A stretch of DNA of 64,000 bases from Serratia sp. UGAL515B_01 (GCF_033095805.1 NZ_CP109901.1:1-64000); one strand, 5' to 3'; positions 20,237-34,035 are shown, counted from the stretch's first letter. Program-made: numbers and translations. The notes: generated by a model not told the origin, from the letters alone.

Positions 20237-23200
20237 GTGAAAGACTTATTGAAGTTTCTGAAAGCGCAAACTAAGACCGAAGAGTTTGATGCTATCAAGA
20301 TTGCTCTGGCCTCGCCAGACATGATCCGTTCCTGGTCGTTCGGTGAAGTTAAAAAGCCGGAAACCATTAACTACCGTACGTTCAAACCAGAACGTGACGG
20401 CCTTTTCTGCGCCCGTATTTTTGGGCCGGTAAAAGATTACGAGTGCCTGTGCGGTAAGTACAAGCGCTTGAAGCACCGCGGCGTAATCTGTGAGAAGTGC
20501 GGCGTTGAAGTGACCCAGACCAAAGTGCGCCGTGAGCGTATGGGCCACATCGAGTTGGCTTCCCCAACGGCGCATATCTGGTTCCTGAAATCCCTGCCAT
20601 CGCGCATCGGTTTGCTGCTGGATATGCCGCTGCGCGATATTGAACGTGTACTGTACTTCGAATCTTATGTGGTTATCGAAGGCGGTATGACCAACCTTGA
20701 GCGTCGTCAGATCCTGACTGAAGAGCAGTATCTGGATGCATTGGAAGAGTTCGGTGACGAATTCGACGCCAAGATGGGTGCCGAAGCTATTCAGGCCTTG
20801 TTGAAAAACATGGATTTGGAAGCTGAATGCGAGCAACTGCGCGAAGAACTGAACGAAACCAATTCCGAAACCAAGCGTAAGAAGCTGACCAAGCGTATCA
20901 AGCTGCTGGAAGCGTTTGTTCAATCTGGTAACAAGCCAGAGTGGATGATCCTGACCGTACTGCCAGTACTGCCGCCGGATCTGCGTCCGCTGGTTCCACT
21001 GGATGGTGGCCGTTTCGCGACCTCAGATCTGAACGATCTGTACCGCCGCGTAATCAACCGTAACAACCGTTTGAAGCGCCTGCTGGATCTGGCTGCGCCG
21101 GATATCATCGTGCGCAACGAAAAGCGTATGCTGCAAGAAGCGGTAGACGCTCTGCTGGATAACGGCCGCCGCGGTCGTGCGATCACTGGTTCCAACAAGC
21201 GTCCGCTGAAATCTTTGGCCGATATGATCAAAGGTAAGCAGGGTCGTTTCCGTCAGAACCTGTTGGGTAAACGCGTTGACTACTCTGGCCGTTCTGTTAT
21301 CACAGTAGGTCCATATCTGCGTCTGCATCAGTGCGGTCTGCCGAAGAAAATGGCTCTGGAGCTGTTCAAACCGTTCATCTACGGCAAGTTGGAACTGCGT
21401 GGCTTGGCCACCACCATCAAAGCCGCCAAGAAAATGGTTGAGCGTGAAGAAGCTGTCGTTTGGGATATCCTGGACGAAGTTATCCGCGAACACCCGGTAT
21501 TGCTTAACCGTGCACCAACCCTGCACCGTTTGGGTATCCAGGCGTTCGAACCTGTTCTGATCGAAGGTAAAGCGATCCAGCTGCACCCGCTGGTTTGTGC
21601 GGCCTATAACGCCGACTTCGATGGTGACCAAATGGCTGTGCACGTACCGCTGACGCTGGAAGCCCAGTTGGAAGCGCGTGCGTTGATGATGTCTACCAAC
21701 AACATCCTGTCACCAGCGAACGGCGAGCCAATCATCGTTCCTTCTCAGGACGTTGTATTGGGTCTGTACTATATGACTCGTGACTGTGTTAACGCCAAAG
21801 GCGAAGGCATGGTTCTGACAGGTCCGAAAGAAGCTGAACGTGTTTATCGCGCCGGTCTGGCCTCTTTACACGCGCGTGTCAAAGTGCGTATTACAGAAGA
21901 GATCAAAAATACCGAAGGTGAATCTGTTCATCAGACCAGTATCGTTGATACCACGATTGGCCGCGCCATCTTGTGGATGATCGTACCAAAAGGCTTGCCG
22001 TACTCGATCGTTAACCAGTCTTTGGGCAAGAAAGCGATCTCCAAGATGCTTAACACCTGTTACCGCATCCTTGGCTTGAAGCCGACCGTCATCTTTGCTG
22101 ACCAGATCATGTATACCGGTTTTGCTTACGCCGCCCGTTCAGGTGCATCCGTAGGTATCGATGACATGGTGATCCCAGCGAAAAAAGCGGAGATCATCGA
22201 AGAAGCTGAAACCGAAGTTGCCGAGATCCAGGAACAATTCCAGTCTGGTCTGGTCACTGCTGGTGAACGCTATAACAAAGTGATCGATATCTGGGCTGCG
22301 GCGAACGAACGCGTTGCCAAAGCGATGATGGAAAACCTGTCGGTTGAAAACGTGGTTAACCGTGACGGTGTGGTCGAGCAGCAGGTTTCCTTCAACAGCA
22401 TCTTTATGATGGCTGACTCCGGTGCTCGTGGTTCTGCGGCTCAGATCCGTCAGTTGGCGGGTATGCGTGGTCTGATGGCTAAGCCAGACGGCTCAATCAT
22501 CGAAACGCCAATCACAGCGAACTTCCGTGAAGGTCTGAACGTACTCCAGTACTTCATCTCCACGCACGGTGCTCGTAAAGGTTTGGCGGATACCGCACTG
22601 AAAACGGCAAACTCCGGTTATCTGACACGTCGTTTGGTTGACGTGGCGCAGGACCTGGTGGTGACTGAAGACGACTGTGGTACTCACAACGGCATCATGA
22701 TGACTCCGGTTATCGAAGGTGGTGATGTTAAAGAGCCACTACGTGAGCGTGTACTGGGTCGTGTGACGGCAGAAGAAGTATTGAAGCCGGGGACGGCGGA
22801 TATTCTTGTTCCACGTAACACCCTGCTGAACGAAAAATGGTGTGACCTGTTAGAAGAGAACTCTGTCGACAGCGTTAAAGTGCGTTCCGTCGTAAGTTGT
22901 GAAACCGATTTTGGTGTGTGTGCAAACTGCTATGGTCGCGACCTGGCACGTGGTCATATCATCAACAAAGGTGAAGCCATCGGCGTTATCGCGGCGCAGT
23001 CCATCGGTGAGCCGGGCACACAGCTGACGATGCGTACGTTCCACATTGGTGGTGCGGCATCTCGTGCGGCAGCAGAATCCAGCATCCAGGTTAAGAACAA
23101 AGGTAATCTGAAGCTGAGCAACGTTAAGTTCGTTATGAACGCGGCAGGCAAGTTGGTTATTACTTCACGTAATACCGAGCTGAAGCTGATCGACGAATTT

Positions 23201-24463
23201 GGTCGTACCAAAGAAAGCTACAAAGTGCCTTACGGTGCCGTAATGGGCAAAGGTGACGGTGCAGAAGTTAACGGCGGCGAAACCGTTGCTAACTGGGATC
23301 CGCACACCATGCCAGTAGTCAGTGAGGTAGGTGGTTTCATTCGCTTTGCCGACATGGTCGATGGCCAGACCATCACCCGTCAGACTGACGAACTCACTGG
23401 TTTGTCTTCTCTGGTGGTACTGGATAGCGCAGAGCGTACCGGTAGCGGTAAAGACCTGCGTCCGGCGCTGAAAATCGTTGATGCTAAAGGTGAAGACGTA
23501 TTGATCCCAGGTACAGACATGCCTGCTCAATACTTCCTGCCGGGTAAAGCGATTGTACAGCTGGAAGATGGTATTCAGATCGGTGCGGGTGATACCTTGG
23601 CGCGTATTCCTCAGGAATCTGGCGGTACCAAGGATATTACCGGTGGTCTGCCACGCGTTGCGGATCTGTTCGAAGCACGTCGTCCGAAAGAGCCAGCGAT
23701 CTTGGCTGAAATCAGCGGGATTATCTCGTTCGGTAAAGAGACCAAAGGCAAACGTCGCCTGGTTATCTCTCCACTGGACGGCAGCGACGCTTACGAAGAG
23801 ATGATCCCTAAATGGCGTCAGCTCAACGTGTTTGAAGGCGAAATTGTGGAACGTGGTGACGTTGTTTCCGACGGCCCAGAGTCTCCACATGACATTCTGC
23901 GCTTGCGTGGTGTGCATGCGGTAACCCGCTACATTACCAACGAAGTGCAGGAAGTTTACCGTCTACAAGGCGTTAAGATAAACGATAAACACATTGAAGT
24001 TATCGTTCGTCAGATGTTGCGTAAAGGCACCATCGTTAGCGCTGGTGGCACCGAGTTCCTAGAAGGCGAACAGGCTGAAGTCTCACGTGTCAAGATTGCT
24101 AACCGTCAGCTGGCGGCTGAAGGTAAAATCGAGGCAACCTTCTCACGTGACCTGCTGGGTATCACCAAGGCTTCCTTGGCGACCGAGTCCTTTATCTCTG
24201 CAGCATCGTTCCAAGAGACAACGCGAGTTCTTACCGAAGCGGCCGTTGCCGGTAAGCGAGATGAACTGCGTGGCCTGAAAGAGAACGTTATCGTTGGCCG
24301 TCTGATCCCAGCCGGTACCGGTTACGCTTATCATCAGGATCGTATGCGCCGTAGAGCACAGGGTGAAACGCAAGTTGTTCAGCAGGTGAGTGCTGAAGAA
24401 GCAACGGCTAACCTGGCTGAATTGCTGAATGCGGGTAACCTGGGCGGTAACGACGACGAATAA
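20237..24463 (+). CDS. rpoC: RNA polymerase subunit beta-prime
   Basis: The beta-prime subunit carries the catalytic Mg2+ in [12 protein letters not shown] (about 458-469), the N-terminal zinc ribbon [20 protein letters not shown] (about 70-89) and the second zinc site with [11 protein letters not shown] (about 888-898). The bridge-helix and trigger-loop region is complete. The protein has 1408 residues (E. coli 1407). The ATG at 20237 follows GGAG. It ends the rplJL-rpoBC transcript and is followed at once by a strong terminator. Confidence 0.98.
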   Translation: MKDLLKFLKAQTKTEEFDAIKIALASPDMIRSWSFGEVKKPETINYRTFKPERDGLFCARIFGPVKDYECLCGKYKRLKHRGVICEKCGVEVTQTKVRRERMGHIELASPTAHIWFLKSLPSRIGLLLDMPLRDIERVLYFESYVVIEGGMTNLERRQILTEEQYLDALEEFGDEFDAKMGAEAIQALLKNMDLEAECEQLREELNETNSETKRKKLTKRIKLLEAFVQSGNKPEWMILTVLPVLPPDLRPLVPLDGGRFATSDLNDLYRRVINRNNRLKRLLDLAAPDIIVRNEKRMLQEAVDALLDNGRRGRAITGSNKRPLKSLADMIKGKQGRFRQNLLGKRVDYSGRSVITVGPYLRLHQCGLPKKMALELFKPFIYGKLELRGLATTIKAAKKMVEREEAVVWDILDEVIREHPVLLNRAPTLHRLGIQAFEPVLIEGKAIQLHPLVCAAYNADFDGDQMAVHVPLTLEAQLEARALMMSTNNILSPANGEPIIVPSQDVVLGLYYMTRDCVNAKGEGMVLTGPKEAERVYRAGLASLHARVKVRITEEIKNTEGESVHQTSIVDTTIGRAILWMIVPKGLPYSIVNQSLGKKAISKMLNTCYRILGLKPTVIFADQIMYTGFAYAARSGASVGIDDMVIPAKKAEIIEEAETEVAEIQEQFQSGLVTAGERYNKVIDIWAAANERVAKAMMENLSVENVVNRDGVVEQQVSFNSIFMMADSGARGSAAQIRQLAGMRGLMAKPDGSIIETPITANFREGLNVLQYFISTHGARKGLADTALKTANSGYLTRRLVDVAQDLVVTEDDCGTHNGIMMTPVIEGGDVKEPLRERVLGRVTAEEVLKPGTADILVPRNTLLNEKWCDLLEENSVDSVKVRSVVSCETDFGVCANCYGRDLARGHIINKGEAIGVIAAQSIGEPGTQLTMRTFHIGGAASRAAAESSIQVKNKGNLKLSNVKFVMNAAGKLVITSRNTELKLIDEFGRTKESYKVPYGAVMGKGDGAEVNGGETVANWDPHTMPVVSEVGGFIRFADMVDGQTITRQTDELTGLSSLVVLDSAERTGSGKDLRPALKIVDAKGEDVLIPGTDMPAQYFLPGKAIVQLEDGIQIGAGDTLARIPQESGGTKDITGGLPRVADLFEARRPKEPAILAEISGIISFGKETKGKRRLVISPLDGSDAYEEMIPKWRQLNVFEGEIVERGDVVSDGPESPHDILRLRGVHAVTRYITNEVQEVYRLQGVKINDKHIEVIVRQMLRKGTIVSAGGTEFLEGEQAEVSRVKIANRQLAAEGKIEATFSRDLLGITKASLATESFISAASFQETTRVLTEAAVAGKRDELRGLKENVIVGRLIPAGTGYAYHQDRMRRRAQGETQVVQQVSAEEATANLAELLNAGNLGGNDDE

Positions 24464-24502
24464 GTCATCGCTATCCCTAGCTGCCGATTGAGCAGCGAAT
24501 GA

Positions 24503-24540
24503 CAAAAGCCCCGGCTATTCTAGCTGGGGCTTTTTGTTTT
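24503..24540 (+). terminator. Terminator after rpoC
   Basis: AAAAGCCCCGGCT pairs with AGCTGGGGCTTTTT; the stem is about 11 bp and is followed by TTTTTGTTTT. It ends the RNA polymerase operon 40 bases after the rpoC stop. Confidence 0.93.
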
Positions 24541-25052
24541 ACAGTGCTGTAAAGCATAAAAAACGGGATAGGTATGGATACCTCAACAACAACTAATCAC
24601 GCATCTTCCACTCGTAGCGATTTAACCTTACAAATGTTTACTGAACTGTTTGGCACGGCATACCGCTATAGCGTATAGCGGTATGCCGTGGGTTATCAGG
24701 TTGCCAGCGTTGTCGGTAGCGTTTTCACTCCGTTTATCGCCGTCTTGTTGGTCGAGTTTATGCTTGGCATTTGGTGGCGGCTTATCTGGCAATATGATGC
24801 CTGCTTTCAGCCATTGTTGGCATAAGAATGAAGCCTCAGAACACAGACTGAAGTCGTTTCGGATAGCACGAGCAAACAAGAAACCGGGAACGTGTGGAGT
24901 ATCTCCACACGACCCGGTGTTGGGTTAGGCAAGGTTATCAAGAGAGGAGATAACCTTGGTTGGTTTCGGGTTTGATAACCAACATCGCCACTATAGCGAT
25001 AATGATTTTTCGCACCAGCCTGCCTTTTTTGCTTTGCGTAGCATTCCTCACG
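24541..25052. other. Hairpin-rich non-coding gap between rpoC and thiH
   Basis: About 510 bases without a gene I trust. Besides the 24654-24690 palindrome it holds CGTGTGGAG/CTCCACACG (24891-24911) nested inside CCGGG/CCCGG (24884-24888 and 24913-24917), then AAGGTTATC/GATAACCTT (24931-24957), then a GATAACCAA (24974-24982) that could pair alternatively with the GGTTATC or TTGGTT nearby. Short frames on both strands cross the palindrome and look accidental. The segment may be a decayed mobile element or a cluster of palindromic repeats. Confidence 0.6.
24654..24690. repeat. Perfect 17-bp palindrome with 3-base loop
   Basis: CACGGCATACCGCTATA (24654-24670) is followed by GCG and then its exact reverse complement (24674-24690). 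It lies in the convergent gap between rpoC and thiH, 110 bases after the rpoC terminator. It has no T run on either side and is not a standard terminator. No copy was noticed elsewhere in the window. Confidence 0.85.
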
Positions 25053-26216
25053 CTATTGGGGGAGGTTTGTAATCGTTACAGGCGGTTGCGCAGCGCGTCC
25101 CAAATAGTCATCCCAATCCTTCCATACCGGCTGTAATCCGGCAGTTTGAATCGCCTGTGCCACCTGCTGAGGTGTGCGGCTGTCATGTGGTTCAAATTGC
25201 TCCAACTGGGGGGGAACATCGTCAGCGTATCCGCCCGGTTGTGTTTTCGAACCAGCGCTTACGCTGTTGATCGCCACCGGGATCATATGATCGCGGAACA
25301 AGGATGATTCCCGGGTTGATAATGAAATCTCAACATCTGGAGCGAGCAATCGGAAAGCGCAGATTAATTGCATCAGTTCCGGCTCGTTTATGAGGGAAGC
25401 AGGCTCAATACCACCAGTACAAGGTCGCAGCCGCGGGAAGGAGATCGAGTAGCGGCTCTGCCAGTAAGTTTGTTGCAAATAGAGCAGATGTTCCGCCAGC
25501 AGATAGCAGTCGGCACGCCAACTGCTAGAAAGCCCGATCAGCGCTCCTAAGCCGATCTTGTCGATCCCGGCGCGGCCTAATCGATCCGGGGTGGCTAACC
25601 GCCAATTAAAGTCCTGTTTTTGCCCGTGCAGATGGTGCCGTTGGTAGGTTGCAGGATGATAGGTTTCCTGGTAAACCAAAACGCCATCCAATCCAAGCGC
25701 TTTTAGCTCGACATACTCTTCCTGAGCCAGCGGCTGAACTTCCATCATCAATGAACTGAAATGACGACGAATAGTGGGGATATGCTGACGAAAGTAGTCC
25801 ATGCCGACTTTACGCTGGTGTTCACCGGTAACCAGCAGCAGATGGTCAAACCCCAGTGCCTTGATTGCCGCGCATTCCCGTTCGATCTCTTCTGAGTTCA
25901 ACGTCTTGCGTTTAAGTTGGTTACTCATTGAGAAACCACAGTAAGTACAGTCGTTGGCACACAGATTAGAGAGGTATAACGGTACGTAAAAACTCACTAC
26001 GTTACCAAAACGTTGGCGTGTGAGTTGCTGTGCACGCTGCGCTAAAGGTTCAAGATAAGGTGTGGCGGCGGGTGAAATAAGCGCCATGAAATCATCCCGC
26101 GTGAGCTTTTCTGCATTGAGTGCATTTTCAACATCGCATATAGTTTTGCTGTTGATGCCAAGCTGGATATCATCCCAATTAAGCTGTTGTAAACGCTGAT
26201 TAAAATCATCTTGCAT
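25053..26216 (-). CDS. thiH: 2-iminoacetate synthase ThiH (radical SAM)
   Basis: ThiH cleaves tyrosine with an S-adenosylmethionine radical to give dehydroglycine (2-iminoacetate) and p-cresol, feeding ThiG in thiazole synthesis. The radical-SAM cluster motif CANDCTYC supplies Cys 86, 90 and 93. Conserved blocks [26 protein letters not shown] and [10 protein letters not shown] follow. It has 387 residues, about ten more than E. coli ThiH, mainly at the C-terminus. Its start overlaps the thiG stop by 11 bases. It is the last gene of the thi operon and faces rpoC. Confidence 0.96.
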   Translation of the reverse strand: MQDDFNQRLQQLNWDDIQLGINSKTICDVENALNAEKLTRDDFMALISPAATPYLEPLAQRAQQLTRQRFGNVVSFYVPLYLSNLCANDCTYCGFSMSNQLKRKTLNSEEIERECAAIKALGFDHLLLVTGEHQRKVGMDYFRQHIPTIRRHFSSLMMEVQPLAQEEYVELKALGLDGVLVYQETYHPATYQRHHLHGQKQDFNWRLATPDRLGRAGIDKIGLGALIGLSSSWRADCYLLAEHLLYLQQTYWQSRYSISFPRLRPCTGGIEPASLINEPELMQLICAFRLLAPDVEISLSTRESSLFRDHMIPVAINSVSAGSKTQPGGYADDVPPQLEQFEPHDSRTPQQVAQAIQTAGLQPVWKDWDDYLGRAAQPPVTITNLPQ

Positions 26217-26991
26217 CAGAAGCCTCCGTGTGGCTGAGGAAAGCGGTTAGCGGGCTGGATGCGACAGCGCTCCGTTGTTGGCTGCCTAGGCCAGCGCGGT
26301 AGGCTAACTCACCAGACTCAACAGCCAAACGGAAGGCCTGGGCCATTTTTACCGGGTCGCGTGCTACCGCGATGGCGGTGTTGACTAACACCGCATCCGC
26401 GCCCAATTCCATAGCCTCTAACGCGTGACTGGGTGCACCAATTCCGGCATCGACTACGACGGGAACCTTTGCCTGCTCGATAATGATCTTTAGGAAATCG
26501 CGGGTAAGTAGCCCTCGATTAGACCCTATCGGTGCGCCTAATGGCATCACGGCTGCACAGCCTACTTCTTCCAGCCGTTTACACAAAACCGGGTCGGCAC
26601 CACAATATGGCAACACCACGAACCCTTCTTTAACCAGCGTTTCTGCTGCTTTCAGGGTTTCGACCGGGTCTGGTAGCAGATATTTTGCATCTGGATGAAT
26701 TTCCAGTTTCACCCAGTGAGTTCCCAATGCCTCACGTGCCAGCCGAGCGGCAAATAACGCTTCTTCAGCGGTCTTGGCCCCAGAAGTATTCGGTAATAGC
26801 CGTACGCCCAACTGTTGCAGCGGTGTCAGAATGGCATCGTTACCGTTACGCAGATCGACGCGTTTCATCGCCATGGTCACTAACTGAGAGCCTGATGCTT
26901 GCAGGGATGCCAACATCAAATCTGACGAAGCGAATTTCCCTGTGCCGGTAAATAGGTGTGAAGTAAAAGTAGTATCGGCGATTTGTAGCAT
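26206..26991 (-). CDS. thiG: Thiazole synthase ThiG
   Basis: ThiG is a TIM-barrel enzyme that joins deoxyxylulose phosphate, dehydroglycine and the ThiS thiocarboxylate to form the thiazole phosphate. I set the start at 26991 ([13 protein letters not shown]), giving 261 residues; an in-frame ATG further upstream would run into thiS and is not supported by the family. The Schiff-base Lys in VKLEIHP is at about 95. [20 protein letters not shown] and [12 protein letters not shown], the phosphate-binding end, are intact. It follows thiS by one base. Confidence 0.96.
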   Translation of the reverse strand: MLQIADTTFTSHLFTGTGKFASSDLMLASLQASGSQLVTMAMKRVDLRNGNDAILTPLQQLGVRLLPNTSGAKTAEEALFAARLAREALGTHWVKLEIHPDAKYLLPDPVETLKAAETLVKEGFVVLPYCGADPVLCKRLEEVGCAAVMPLGAPIGSNRGLLTRDFLKIIIEQAKVPVVVDAGIGAPSHALEAMELGADAVLVNTAIAVARDPVKMAQAFRLAVESGELAYRAGLGSQQRSAVASSPLTAFLSHTEASDAR

Positions 26992-26992
26992 G

Positions 26993-27193
26993 TTAGCCCC
27001 CTGCAATCGCTTGAAATAGCAGAATATCATCACCGTCTTGCACGTAGCGGGTTGCCCAGTCTATACGTGGAATGATGACCTGGTTTATCGCCAATGCGGT
27101 GCCTGGCTGGTGGCGTTGCAATTGCTCAAGTAAGGCCAGTATGCTCAAGGGGTTTTCCAACTCCAGTGGTTGGTCATTCAGCATAATATTCAT
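26993..27193 (-). CDS. thiS: Sulfur carrier protein ThiS
   Basis: A 66-residue ubiquitin-fold protein that carries sulfur as a C-terminal thiocarboxylate. It ends in the obligatory Gly-Gly (LLFQAIAGG). ThiF adenylates this tail, and ThiG uses the sulfur. The start overlaps the thiF stop by four bases, which suggests coupled translation of the two partners. Confidence 0.96.
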   Translation of the reverse strand: MNIMLNDQPLELENPLSILALLEQLQRHQPGTALAINQVIIPRIDWATRYVQDGDDILLFQAIAGG

Positions 27194-27928
27194 ACCGAAC
27201 CTCCACAGATGTTACAGGCAGTGGCTTTGCTCAGTTGTAGCGTGTGCCAGCTTTGCTGCTTGCCGTCGAATAATCGCAGTTTGCCGCTAAGGTAAGAAGG
27301 TAGGCCTGCCAACATTTTGATTGCCTCCAGTGCCTGGAGCGTACCAATAACACCAACGACCGGGCCGAGTACACCGGCTGTACGGCAATTACGTTGTGGT
27401 TCAGTTTGCTCGGGATAGAGACAGGCATAACAGCCCTGAATATAGGGAGGTTCAATAACCAGCAATTGGCCGCTGAACCCCACTGCGCTGCCGCTAATTA
27501 AAGGCACACCCGCGTTAAAACAAGCCGCATTAACTGCATGTCGGGTTGCCATGTTATCGCTGCAGTCGAGTACCAGATCGGCACGCCTAACGGCCTCACT
27601 CAGTCTTGAACCTTCAAGGCGTTGTTCCAATGCGATGCATTGCACCAGCGGGTTGAGTGCCTGTAAATCACGTTGTGCAAGTTGGGCTTTGCTGTTGTTG
27701 ATGTCGGCAGTCCGATAGAGGATTTGCCGCTGCAAATTAGTGATATGTAGTTTGTCATCATCAGCCAACAATAAATTACCCACACCGGCTGCGGCAAGAT
27801 ACAACGCGGCCGGAGAGCCAAGCCCGCCCAGGCCGACGATGAGTACCGTCGCCTGTTTCAGGTTATGCTGCCCTTCGGGGCCAATTTCTTCGAGCAACAA
27901 TTGGCGGCTGTAACGCAGAAACTCTTGG

Positions 27929-27939
<11 letters not shown>
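27190..27939 (-). CDS. thiF: ThiS adenylyltransferase ThiF
   Basis: An E1-like enzyme that adenylates the ThiS C-terminus. Start chosen at 27939 ([13 protein letters not shown]), giving 249 residues. The nucleotide loop GLGGLGSP is at 36-43, followed by [13 protein letters not shown]. Two Cys pairs, CYAC (about 169-172) and CNIC (about 240-243), form the zinc site. RNCRTAGV contains the conserved Cys near the active centre. It overlaps thiE by 11 bases and thiS by four. Confidence 0.96.
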
Positions 27940-30527
<2,588 letters not shown>

Positions 30528-30642
30528 CTATCAGTGTGGTGATGTTCGGAAAATTGCTTGTCTGGAGCTCGGAGGGAGTAATGGTGTTGGCCGGTGAGGC
30601 AGAGGGCCCTTTGGTGGGCATTGCACCTATGGCGATAAATTA

Positions 30643-30752
30643 CTCTTGTTCCCTTCGCGGGTATTAACCCGATCAGGTTCCGCGGATCCCGAATTAACGG
30701 TCTCAGCCTGGCCGATTTAATGGAAAATCAACGCTAGGCACTCCGACAAGAG
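30643..30752 (-). ncRNA. TPP riboswitch (THI element)
   Basis: Read on the minus strand, the closing stem CTCTTGT/ACAAGAG encloses the THI-box landmarks: GGAGTGCC, GGCTGAGA, then GAACCTGATCGGGTTAATAC followed by CCGCGAAGGGA. Thiamin pyrophosphate binds this fold and lowers expression of thiCEFSGH. It ends about 125 bases before the thiC start, leaving room for an expression platform near the ribosome site. Confidence 0.95.
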
Positions 30753-30757
30753 CACTC

Positions 30758-30785
30758 AGTATAGAAGGGAGAATAAAAACTACAA
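30758..30785 (-). promoter_or_regulatory. Probable thiC operon promoter
   Basis: On the minus strand TTGTAG (30780-30785) and TATACT (30758-30763) are 16 bases apart, directly upstream of the riboswitch. The position fits transcription starting at or just before the aptamer's closing stem. Confidence 0.55.
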
Positions 30786-30850
30786 GCTTGCCCTTCATCT
30801 TTCACACTGCAGTTGTGCTGCAGTGCAAAAGATATTGGGCAAAGTGTAAA

Positions 30851-31366
30851 TCAGGCAGGATGTTGCGCCGTTCCTGTATTAGTTGCGTCGGGATTTCCCT
30901 GTTGCCAGGTTTCTGCAGCGAGCTGAATTAACTGATCTTCCAATGCAAAACGTGAAGCCAGCGCTTCGCCGACATTCGACAATGCTTGATTGAGTTCTTG
31001 CAACACATTCTGATCGAGTTCGATTTCGCTAAAGCGATCGTGAAATTCCATCACGCTTTCAGTATTGGCTTGTAACTTGGGGTAAAACTTGGTGGCCAGT
31101 GCCATTTTGGGGCTGGCAGAACCTTCTACTTGTTTGATAATTTTGCCATAGATGTGAAAATGCCCGGCAGAAAGATAATCCACCAGATGATAGCAAAAGT
31201 TATCGAGCGCTTTTTCATTCAGCGGTTTATGCTTTTCTTTGTTGGGTTTTATGCCGGCTAAGGTGCAATAGGCGATCAGCAACTGTTTACGTGCTTGTAG
31301 CCATTGATCGACTAATTCGTTACTGCCACCAACGCGTTGAGTCAGGCTTTCCAGTCGGTTGAGCAT
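30851..31366 (-). CDS. rsd: Regulator of sigma D (anti-sigma-70) Rsd
   Basis: Rsd binds RpoD in stationary phase and helps switch RNA polymerase to alternative sigma factors. The start at 31366 ([23 protein letters not shown]) gives 171 residues; the E. coli protein has 158 and the extra length is in the C-terminal half and tail. The frame is open upstream into nudC but that part has no family support. Conserved core: [29 protein letters not shown]. It diverges from nudC, as in E. coli. Confidence 0.93.
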   Translation of the reverse strand: MLNRLESLTQRVGGSNELVDQWLQARKQLLIAYCTLAGIKPNKEKHKPLNEKALDNFCYHLVDYLSAGHFHIYGKIIKQVEGSASPKMALATKFYPKLQANTESVMEFHDRFSEIELDQNVLQELNQALSNVGEALASRFALEDQLIQLAAETWQQGNPDATNTGTAQHPA

Positions 31367-31462
31367 AGTTGACTCCGTAGTAATAGAAAGACACGGTAAG
31401 TTATTAAAATGTAACAAGCCCATCTCTAGATTGCCAGTGAAGCAGAGGTTGTGCAACAACAT

Positions 31463-32230
31463 ATGGAACTTGCGTTAACGGGTAATGAAAATGGCTGGTG
31501 GATCATCAGCCATGAAAGCAAAATTTGGTTACCAAATGGTGAACTTCCGTTTGGTTCTTCCGCATCATTTTCACTCCAGGGCCAATTGACACGCCAGATT
31601 GGCGAATGGGAAGGCGCAACCGTTTGGTTGATACGCAAGTTAATGCCGAGTGATATGGGCTCGGTGAGACAATTGCTCGATCTTGATCGCGGCCTTTTCC
31701 AACTGGCCGGGCGCGGTGTGCAATTGGCAGATTTTTATCGTTCGCATAAGTTCTGTGGTTATTGCGGACACGAAATGCATCTTAGCCGTACCGAGAGTGC
31801 CTGCCTGTGTAATCACTGTCGTGAACGTTACTACCCGCAGATTGCGCCCTGCGTGATTGTCGCTATTCGTCGTCAGGATGAGATCCTGCTGGCTCAACAC
31901 GTTCGCCATCGTGGAGGCATACATACGGTACTGGCAGGGTTTGTGGAGGTTGGCGAAACGCTGGAACAAGCTGTGGCGCGTGAAGTCATGGAAGAGAGCA
32001 ATATTGCTATCACCAATCTGCGTTACGTGACTTCCCAGCCTTGGCCGTTCCCGCATTCATTGATGATGGCATTCATGGCCGATTATCACAGCGGAGAAGT
32101 GCGTCACGATCCGAAAGAGTTACTTAATGCGGGTTGGTATCGTTATGATCAACTACCGATGTTACCGCCGCCAGGTACCGTGGCGCGTCGTCTGATAGAG
32201 GACACGGTGGCGCTGTGCCGGGCAGAATAA
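31463..32230 (+). CDS. nudC: NAD-cap RNA hydrolase / NADH pyrophosphatase NudC
   Basis: NudC removes the NAD cap from RNA 5' ends and hydrolyses NADH. I prefer the ATG at 31463 ([13 protein letters not shown]), giving 255 residues and a family-like N-terminus; a GTG 12 bases upstream is possible but the AGAGG in front of it is only two bases away. The zinc ribbon uses Cys 98, 101, 116 and 119. The Nudix box spans 159-181 with REVMEE intact, but its usual final Gly is Asn 180 (EESNI). The motif [14 protein letters not shown], typical of the NADH-type subfamily, follows. Confidence 0.94.
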   Translation: MELALTGNENGWWIISHESKIWLPNGELPFGSSASFSLQGQLTRQIGEWEGATVWLIRKLMPSDMGSVRQLLDLDRGLFQLAGRGVQLADFYRSHKFCGYCGHEMHLSRTESACLCNHCRERYYPQIAPCVIVAIRRQDEILLAQHVRHRGGIHTVLAGFVEVGETLEQAVAREVMEESNIAITNLRYVTSQPWPFPHSLMMAFMADYHSGEVRHDPKELLNAGWYRYDQLPMLPPPGTVARRLIEDTVALCRAE

Positions 32231-32266
32231 GGTACAATGGCGGCAGATTATCAAGGGAGCCCAATA

Positions 32267-33331
32267 ATGAATGAGTTGAAGAACGATCGCTACCTGCGTG
32301 CCTTACTGCGCCAGCCGGTGGATATTACCCCTGTATGGATGATGCGCCAGGCCGGTCGTTACTTGCCGGAGTATAAGGCTACCCGTGCGCAGGCCGGTGA
32401 TTTTATGTCATTGTGCAAAAATGCCGAGCTGGCGTGTGAAGTGACATTACAACCACTGCGTCGCTATGCGCTGGATGCCGCTATTCTGTTCTCAGATATC
32501 CTCACTATTCCTGATGCCATGGGGCTTGGGCTCTATTTTGAGGCAGGCGAGGGGCCACGTTTTTCAGCCCCGATCACTTGCCGTGCAGATGTTGAAAAAC
32601 TGCCGCTGTTTGATCCGGAAGATGAACTGGGCTATGTGATGAATGCTGTTCGTACCATTCGTCGCGAGCTCAAAGGGGAAGTGCCCTTGATTGGTTTCTC
32701 CGGTAGCCCGTGGACACTGGCCACCTATATGGTTGAGGGGGGCAGCAGTAAGGCGTTCACCAAGCTGAAAAAAATGATGTACGCTGAGCCACAGACGCTT
32801 CATCTGTTGTTGGACAAGCTGGCGGACAGCGTCATTCTCTATCTCAATGCCCAGATCAGAGCCGGAGCGCAGTCCGTGATGGTGTTTGATACCTGGGGTG
32901 GCGTGTTGACGGGCCGTGATTACCGTGAGTTTTCTTTGCACTACATGCATAAAATCGTTGATGGTTTGCTGCGTGAAAACGATGGGCGCCGGGTTCCGGT
33001 GACCCTGTTCACCAAAGGGGGAGGCCAATGGCTGGAGGCTATGGCGGCCACTGGTTGTGATGCGCTGGGTTTGGATTGGACAACCGATATTGCTGATGCT
33101 CGTCACCGTGTTGGCGACAAAGTTGCGTTACAAGGTAATATGGACCCTTCCATGTTGTATGCTGCACCGCAACGCATCGAACAGGAGGTAGAAACTATTC
33201 TGGCTGGTTTTGGCCACGGTGAAGGTCATGTCTTTAACCTTGGGCACGGAATTCATCAGGATGTGCCACCTGAGCATGCGGGTGCATTTGTTGACGCAGT
33301 TCATGCGCTTTCGGCTAAATACCACCGTTGA
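32267..33331 (+). CDS. hemE: Uroporphyrinogen decarboxylase HemE
   Basis: HemE removes four acetate carboxyls from uroporphyrinogen III to make coproporphyrinogen III, committing tetrapyrrole flow to haem. The ATG at 32267 ([14 protein letters not shown]) follows AAGGGAG and yields 354 residues, as in E. coli. Hallmarks [15 protein letters not shown] (about 23-37) and [20 protein letters not shown] are intact, as is the C-terminal [15 protein letters not shown]. It sits 36 bases after nudC and 17 before nfi, in one probable transcript. Confidence 0.98.
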   Translation: MNELKNDRYLRALLRQPVDITPVWMMRQAGRYLPEYKATRAQAGDFMSLCKNAELACEVTLQPLRRYALDAAILFSDILTIPDAMGLGLYFEAGEGPRFSAPITCRADVEKLPLFDPEDELGYVMNAVRTIRRELKGEVPLIGFSGSPWTLATYMVEGGSSKAFTKLKKMMYAEPQTLHLLLDKLADSVILYLNAQIRAGAQSVMVFDTWGGVLTGRDYREFSLHYMHKIVDGLLRENDGRRVPVTLFTKGGGQWLEAMAATGCDALGLDWTTDIADARHRVGDKVALQGNMDPSMLYAAPQRIEQEVETILAGFGHGEGHVFNLGHGIHQDVPPEHAGAFVDAVHALSAKYHR

Positions 33332-33348
33332 ACCTTTGGAGAGACGCA

Positions 33349-34035
33349 GTGATAGACACACAGGCTCTGCGTACGGAACAACAACTGCGTGCAGGAGAAA
33401 TCATCCGTCATGATGATTTTTTGCAAAATCCGCCAGCATATATTGCCGGTGCGGATGTTGGATTTGAACAGGAAGGCTCGGTAACGCGTGCTGCTATTGC
33501 TATCTTGCGTTACCCTTCGCTGGAACTGGTGGAATATCGTATAGCGCGTATTAATACCTGCATGCCTTATATCCCAGGTTTTCTCTCGTTTCGCGAGTAT
33601 CCAGCGTTGCTTGCCGCTTGGGAGCAACTAGAACGTAAACCCGATCTTGTTTTTGTTGATGGGCACGGTATCTCTCACCCAAGGCGTTTAGGGGTTGCAA
33701 GCCACTTTGGTCTGCTGGTGGATGTACCAACCATTGGCGTTGCGAAAAAACGCTTATGCGGTGAGTTTTCCCCATTGGACGCCGCCGCCGGTGCGTTAAC
33801 AGTGTTGGAAGATAAGGGCGAGCAACTGGGATGGGTATGGCGCAGCAAAGCACGCTGTAACCCACTTTTTATCTCGACGGGGCACCGTGTTGGTGCCGTA
33901 AGTGCTTTGGCCTGGGTGCAGCATTGTATGGCCGGTTATCGCTTGCCAGAACCCACCCGTTGGGCTGATGCTATCGCTTCACACCGTCCTGCTTTTGTGC
34001 GCTGGTTACAGCAGCATCCAGAGGTGTCGCAATGA
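33349..34035 (+). CDS. nfi: Endonuclease V (deoxyinosine 3'-endonuclease)
   Basis: Endonuclease V nicks DNA one base 3' of deoxyinosine to start repair of deaminated adenine. I set the start at the GTG at 33349, with GGAGAG five bases upstream; a TTG at 33328 inside hemE is possible but unlikely. The product has 228 residues. Metal ligands lie in GADVGFE (Asp 36), [12 protein letters not shown] (Glu) and [14 protein letters not shown] (Asp). [15 protein letters not shown] and [18 protein letters not shown] complete the active-site region. It is in the hemE transcript. Confidence 0.95.
   Translation: MIDTQALRTEQQLRAGEIIRHDDFLQNPPAYIAGADVGFEQEGSVTRAAIAILRYPSLELVEYRIARINTCMPYIPGFLSFREYPALLAAWEQLERKPDLVFVDGHGISHPRRLGVASHFGLLVDVPTIGVAKKRLCGEFSPLDAAAGALTVLEDKGEQLGWVWRSKARCNPLFISTGHRVGAVSALAWVQHCMAGYRLPEPTRWADAIASHRPAFVRWLQQHPEVSQ

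Noticed and set aside
24628..24928. Two overlapping 80-92-codon frames on opposite strands after rpoC
   Set aside because: Both run through the perfect palindrome and the hairpin cluster, have no recognised motif or convincing ribosome site, and no clear homologue comes to mind.
31367..31462. N-terminal extension of rsd
   Set aside because: The extra 32 residues are encoded in the rsd-nudC divergent promoter region and are absent from the family; MLNRLESL is the matching start.
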